From the NCBI GenBank assembly GCA_021787255.1, contig JAJYMD010000334.1, positions 1-7,683 of the forward strand: a stretch of DNA of 7,683 nucleotides. Direction: 5' to 3'. This DNA comes from Actinomycetes bacterium. GTDB lineage: Bacteria; Actinomycetota; Acidimicrobiia; Acidimicrobiales; RAAP-2. Both the position numbers and the translations under genes were made by a program. The notes under the pieces were generated by a model. The model did not search any database, was not told where the DNA came from, and saw only the letters and a list, made by a program, of their open reading frames with translations. Shown here one piece after another: positions 4,538 through 7,683 of the stretch (its first letter is position 1; every line of letters starts with the position of its first letter).

Positions 4538-6424
4538 GTGGACGCCTCGCAGATCCGGCAGGCCTACCTGGACTTCTTCGTGGCACGCGGCCACGCGCCG
4601 ATCGCCCGGGCGAACCTGGTCCCTCGCGAGGACCCGACGACGTTGTTCACCGGGTCGGGGATGCAACCGCTCGTCCCCTACCTGCTCGGCGCCGCGCACC
4701 CGACAGGCGACCGTCTCGTCGATTCGCAGCCGTGCCTGCGCGCCGAGGACATCGACGACGTCGGGGACACCCGGCACACGACGCTCTTCGAGATGCTCGG
4801 CAACTGGTCGCTCGGGAGCTACTTCAAGCAGGAGCAGCTGCCCTGGGTCTTCGAGCTCCTCACCGACGTCGTCGGTCTCGACCCCTCCAGGCTGTTCGCC
4901 AGCATCTTCTCGGGCTCCCCCCGATGGGACATCCCCCCTGACGACGAGTCCGAGCTGCTCTGGAAGGAGCTCTTCGTCGGTGCACAGCTCGACCCCGTCG
5001 TGATCCACGCCGGCTCGGCGGACCAGGCGGCCGCGCAGGGCGTCGGCGACGCGCGCATCGTCGGTTACGACGAGTCCCAGTGCTGGTGGAGCCGGTCCGG
5101 GCCACCGGACGCCATGCCGGCCGGCGAGCCAGGCGGGCCCGACTCCGAGGTCTTCTACCTGTTCCCCGAGGTCCCCCACGATCCTCGCTTCGGCGTGCAC
5201 TGCCATCTGCACTGCGGCTGCGGCCGGTACGTGGAGATCGGCAACTCGGTCTTCATGCAGTACCGCAAGACCCAAGACGGCTTCGAGCTGCTTCCCCAAC
5301 GCAACGTCGACTTCGGCGGCGGCCTGGAGCGCATCGCGATGGCCTCGGCCGACGCTCCTGACGTCTTCGCGATCGACCTCCTCGCCCCGCTGCTCCACGA
5401 GATCGACACGATGCGCGCGTCGGCCCGGGCCCCGGAGCCTTCGGGAGACGACGACCGCCGAGCGGGGCGCATCATCGCCGACCACACGCGCGCCGTGGTC
5501 TTCCTCGCGCTCGACGGCGTGGAACCGTCCAACAACACCCAGGGCTACGTCATGCGCCGCTTCGCCCGCCGGGCGATCCGTCAGGGACTGCACCTGGGCA
5601 TCGACGAAGCGCTCCTGCCCCGACTGTGCACGACCGTGGTGGACACGTACCGCGACGCCTACCCCGAGCTCGAGTCGCGCGCCGCTGAGATCCGCGCGGT
5701 GCTCGAGCGCGAAGAGACGCTCTTCCGCAAGACCCTTGCGAGGGGAGTCCGCGAGCTCCCGCGTCTCGCAGGGAGCGAGCTGACCGGAGACGCCGTCTTC
5801 AAGCTCTTCGACACCTACGGCTTCCCGCCCGAGTTGAGCGTCGAAGAGGCGCGCTCGAACCTCATCCCGGTGGACCCGTCCTGGCAGGCGAGGTTCGAGC
5901 AGCTGATGGCCGAGCAGCGCGACCGATCGCGGACGGCCACCGCCGGGATGTTCAAAGGCGGTCTTGCCGACCGCTCGGCGGCGACGACGCGGCTGCACAC
6001 TGCGACCCACCTGCTCTACAAGGCGCTTCGCCTCGTCCTCGGGGACCACGTGGTCCAACGCGGGAGCAACATCACGCCCGAACGGCTGCGGTTCGACTTC
6101 TCGCACCCGCGAAAGCTCACGCCCGAGGAGCTCGCGAGGGTGGAGGCCATCGTGAACGACGCGATCGCGAGGGGCTGGCCGATGAACGTGAGCGAGATGT
6201 CGCCAGAAGAGGCGTTCGCGCAGGGCGCCCTGGGGGCATTCGGGGACCGGTACGGCGCGATCGTCACGGTCTACACCGCGGGAGACCCCACAGGCGAGTG
6301 GTACAGCAAGGAGATCTGCGGGGGACCGCACGTCGCCCACACCGGTGAGCTCGGCCACTTCCGCATCGTGAAGGAGGAGTCGTCCGCAGCCGGTGTGCGA
6401 CGCATCCGCGCCGTCCTCGAATAG
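4538..6424 (+). CDS. Alanyl-tRNA synthetase-like protein lacking C-Ala domain
   Basis: A 628-residue class IIc synthetase homologue predicted to activate alanine and charge tRNA-Ala, with proofreading. Seen directly: motif 1 region (PREDPTTLFTGSGMQPL, 29-45); motif 2 region with D71-I-D-D-V-G-D77 and FEMLGNWSLGSYFK (84-97); a GEPGGPDSE stretch; a Cys/His-rich H221-C-H-L-H-C-G-C228 before GRYVEIGNSVFMQY; motif 3 N256-V-D258-F-G-G-G-L-E-R265; and the editing-domain zinc quartet H487-x3-H491 and C594-x3-H598. The protein stops 30 residues after H598, so the C-Ala oligomerisation/tRNA-elbow domain found in standard AlaRS (about 875 residues) is absent. The start is GTG 4538, since an in-frame TAG lies at 4526. 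Wording such as RAEDIDDVGDTRH and NVDFGGGLER recalls the short Patescibacteria-type or 'alanine--tRNA ligase-related' proteins rather than actinobacterial AlaS. Probably a second copy; its tRNA substrate is unproven. Confidence 0.9.
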   Translation: MDASQIRQAYLDFFVARGHAPIARANLVPREDPTTLFTGSGMQPLVPYLLGAAHPTGDRLVDSQPCLRAEDIDDVGDTRHTTLFEMLGNWSLGSYFKQEQLPWVFELLTDVVGLDPSRLFASIFSGSPRWDIPPDDESELLWKELFVGAQLDPVVIHAGSADQAAAQGVGDARIVGYDESQCWWSRSGPPDAMPAGEPGGPDSEVFYLFPEVPHDPRFGVHCHLHCGCGRYVEIGNSVFMQYRKTQDGFELLPQRNVDFGGGLERIAMASADAPDVFAIDLLAPLLHEIDTMRASARAPEPSGDDDRRAGRIIADHTRAVVFLALDGVEPSNNTQGYVMRRFARRAIRQGLHLGIDEALLPRLCTTVVDTYRDAYPELESRAAEIRAVLEREETLFRKTLARGVRELPRLAGSELTGDAVFKLFDTYGFPPELSVEEARSNLIPVDPSWQARFEQLMAEQRDRSRTATAGMFKGGLADRSAATTRLHTATHLLYKALRLVLGDHVVQRGSNITPERLRFDFSHPRKLTPEELARVEAIVNDAIARGWPMNVSEMSPEEAFAQGALGAFGDRYGAIVTVYTAGDPTGEWYSKEICGGPHVAHTGELGHFRIVKEESSAAGVRRIRAVLE

Positions 6425-6465
6425 CCCTCCGCCGGCAGGGGCGCTCCCACTCCGGCACCGGCCCG

Positions 6466-7473
6466 ATGGAACATGGTGGCATGAGACGTCCGGCCGCCCG
6501 GAGAACGGCGCCGCCGATCGGCCGTGCAGGTGCGACGTCACCCGTTGCACGTGCGCGTCCGTCTCGCGAGCCGAGCCCTCGAGCCCTCGAGGCGATGGCG
6601 AGCGCCGCCGACCGCGCGCGGCGATACCGAGAGGGAACCGGGGAGACGGAGGGGAGCGACGAGACCGGCACACGGAAGCTCGTCTCGCGCTGGAGGCCGC
6701 CCGGTCGGCCGCCGGCGGCCTCGCGCCGCTCGCCCGCCTCCCGGCAGCTCGACCGTACGAGGCCCAAGGCGCGCCGGACGCGGATGCCGATCGTGGCCGC
6801 AGCTTTCGGCGTGGTCGTCCTGGCTGCTGCGGGCCTGGGGCTCGGAATGGCACTCGGATCACCCGGCCGGCAAGCGGGACACCCCTCGGAGAACCTGCGC
6901 ACGGGCGGCGGAGCGTTCACGCACACGGCCACGGGCACCGCGCAGGGGGCAGGCACGCGCACGGCCCAGGGGGCAGGCACGCCGTCAGGGGCAGGAGGCG
7001 GGGCGAACGGCAATCCCGCACCTGCGCGAGCCCCCTCGCGGAGCACGGGCGTGAAGGCTCCGCCATCCTCGGAGACGCCGCCGGCTCCGCAGTCGGCGTC
7101 GTCTCCGTCAACGCCGCCGTCCTCCAAGACGCCGCCGACTCCGGCAACGCCGCCTTCCAAGACACCGCCCTCTTCGACCACGGAACCGGCCTCCCCCGCT
7201 CCGGCCGCCCCTGGAGCTGGCCCACGGATCGTGTCGGTGTCCCCCGCCTCGGGAGCCGCGGGGCGGACGGTGCTGGTCGACGGCTCGGGGCTGTTCAGCA
7301 GCAACGGTCTCGTCGTGGCGCGCTTCGGCGCCAGCACCGCGCCGACGAGCTGCAACTCGGAGAGCTCGTGCACCGTGACCGTGCCCGATCTCGGCAGCCG
7401 CCCCTCGACGGTGCCCCTCACGATCCTCACCGAGGGCGGCACCTCGAACTCGCTCAGTTTCTCGTACACATAG
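6466..7473 (+). CDS. Membrane-anchored IPT/TIG-domain protein with Pro/Ser/Thr-rich linker
   Basis: A protein of about 335 residues, probably displayed outside the cell. Seen directly: a long Arg/Pro/Ala-rich N-terminal part (1 to about 106), disordered and cytoplasmic; one hydrophobic helix (about 107-129, PIVAAAFGVVVLAAAGLGLG) preceded by basic residues, so a signal-anchor with the C-terminus outside; a low-complexity linker (about 135-250) with TAQGAGT repeats and PPSSKTPP-type repeats; and one C-terminal IPT/TIG immunoglobulin-like domain (253-335), beginning PRIVSVSPASGAAG with V-x-F-G in the middle and LSFSYT at the end. Two cysteines (SCNSESSC) could form a disulfide. Such domains bind carbohydrates, cell wall or proteins; the role here is unknown. 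The start is uncertain: ATG 6466, 6481 and 6595 are all in frame and none has a good ribosome-binding site. It begins 41 bp after the AlaRS-like gene and converges on the oxidase gene. Confidence 0.75.
   Translation: MEHGGMRRPAARRTAPPIGRAGATSPVARARPSREPSPRALEAMASAADRARRYREGTGETEGSDETGTRKLVSRWRPPGRPPAASRRSPASRQLDRTRPKARRTRMPIVAAAFGVVVLAAAGLGLGMALGSPGRQAGHPSENLRTGGGAFTHTATGTAQGAGTRTAQGAGTPSGAGGGANGNPAPARAPSRSTGVKAPPSSETPPAPQSASSPSTPPSSKTPPTPATPPSKTPPSSTTEPASPAPAAPGAGPRIVSVSPASGAAGRTVLVDGSGLFSSNGLVVARFGASTAPTSCNSESSCTVTVPDLGSRPSTVPLTILTEGGTSNSLSFSYT
6937..6981 (+). repeat. Two-copy 24-bp tandem repeat in the linker of the TIG protein
   Basis: Two near-identical 21-bp cores encoding TAQGAGT (6937-6957 and 6961-6981) separated by an Arg codon, differing by two third-position/synonymous changes. 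A shorter third echo (SGAG) follows. In-frame duplication in a linker of low sequence constraint. Confidence 0.7.
7060..7185 (+). repeat. Degenerate Pro/Ser/Thr/Lys codon repeat in the TIG protein linker
   Basis: Imperfect repeats of units such as PPSSETPP, TPPSSKTPP and TPPSKTPPS, with accompanying DNA similarity (acgccgccg, tccaagac). A mucin-like spacer between membrane anchor and IPT/TIG domain; possibly length-variable between strains. Confidence 0.6.
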
Positions 7474-7509
7474 GCGCAGATCGTCTCCGGTGCCCGTCCT
7501 CGTGATGGC

Positions 7510-7683
7510 TCAGGGACTGGGGACCTCGAGCCAGTCCGGGCCCAGCTGGTCGACCGAGGAGCAGCCCATGAGCACCATCGTCCGGCGCATCTCCGTTCGC
7601 AGGATGTCGAGGATCCGCTCCACTCCACGCTCCCCAGCCGCCGCGAGCCCGAAGAGGTAGGGGCGCCCGACCAGCACGGCGCG
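7510..7683 (-). CDS. FMN-dependent alpha-hydroxy-acid oxidase/dehydrogenase, C-terminal fragment
   Basis: The last 57 codons of a gene entering from the right edge, ending at TGA (7512-7510). The translation opens RAVLVGRPYLFGLAAAGERG, continues V-E-R-I-L-D-I-L-R-T-E-M-R-R-T-M, and ends SSVDQLGPDWLEVPSP. This is the typical C-terminus of the lactate/glycolate oxidase family (FMN-dependent alpha-hydroxy-acid dehydrogenases, which oxidise 2-hydroxy acids to 2-oxo acids): the G-R-P-x-L-x-G-L-A segment is the last FMN-phosphate-side strand and turn, and E-x-x-R-T-M is the terminal helix. Which member it is (lactate dehydrogenase, lactate monooxygenase, glycolate oxidase, or the mycofactocin enzyme MftD) cannot be decided, because the active-site part is outside the window. 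It converges on the TIG gene with only 36 bp between the stops, too short and featureless to call a terminator. Confidence 0.85.
   Translation of the reverse strand, partial: RAVLVGRPYLFGLAAAGERGVERILDILRTEMRRTMVLMGCSSVDQLGPDWLEVPSP

Noticed and set aside
3965..6862. A 965-codon minus-strand open frame opposite the nitroreductase, AlaRS-like and TIG genes
   Set aside because: Translation is Arg/Ala/Gly-rich with no recognisable domain, and it lies antisense to genes with clear motifs. Long stop-free antisense frames are expected at this GC content.
6264..7628. A 454-codon minus-strand open frame opposite the TIG gene
   Set aside because: No domain; its EEGGVLEGG-type repeats are the antisense of the Pro/Ser/Thr linker. 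The plus strand has a membrane helix and an IPT/TIG domain, and the right-edge oxidase occupies a different minus frame.
1..7683. CRISPR arrays, tRNA or rRNA genes, insertion sequences, riboswitches
   Set aside because: No regularly spaced repeats, cloverleaf or TTCGAnTC-type T-loop in context, transposase motif or terminal inverted repeats were seen. This was by eye; an RNA covariance search could still find a structured RNA.

Overview
This is a GC-rich, densely coded window (third codon positions are almost all G or C). It most likely comes from an actinomycetote, possibly an Acidimicrobiia-like lineage. The pointers are the GC-rich bias, a dienelactone-hydrolase/DUF6295 gene pair of the kind I know from mycobacteria and acidimicrobia, GTG starts, and two genes that look leaderless with TANNNT-like -10 boxes. 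The taxonomic call is inference; there is no rRNA or other marker here.

Layout, left to right. (1) An MFS transporter cut by the left edge (1-1193, +). (2) A 252-bp gap leading to a tightly spaced pair: a cysteine-nucleophile dienelactone hydrolase family enzyme (1446-2213, +) and an 88-residue DUF6295-like protein (2242-2508, +), 28 bp apart and each with a good ribosome-binding site. (3) A radical SAM/SPASM protein on the minus strand (2617-3768), resembling the TIGR04053 / NirJ-AhbD-like branch. It is divergent from (4) a small nitroreductase-family flavoprotein (3946-4461, +). (5) A 628-residue alanyl-tRNA-synthetase-like protein (4538-6424, +) that has catalytic and editing domains but no C-Ala domain. 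(6) A membrane-anchored protein with a Pro/Ser/Thr linker and one C-terminal IPT/TIG domain (6466-7473, +). (7) Convergent with it, cut by the right edge, the C-terminal end of an FMN-dependent alpha-hydroxy-acid oxidase/dehydrogenase (7510-7683, -).

How the genes may work together. The hydrolase and its small partner look like one transcription unit. The radical SAM gene and nitroreductase share a 177-bp divergent control region, so they may be co-regulated redox enzymes. The truncated AlaRS is the most unusual gene. Its motif wording resembles the short AlaRS-like proteins of Patescibacteria and 'alanine--tRNA ligase-related' paralogues more than housekeeping AlaS, and the genes that usually flank alaS in actinobacteria (ruvX, mltG) are not next to it. 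The nitroreductase and AlaRS-like genes share start-site geometry: an in-frame TAG exactly 12 nt before the start codon that also forms the first three bases of a -10-like hexamer. I found no convincing tRNA, rRNA, CRISPR array, insertion sequence or RiPP precursor. No gap exceeds 300 bp.
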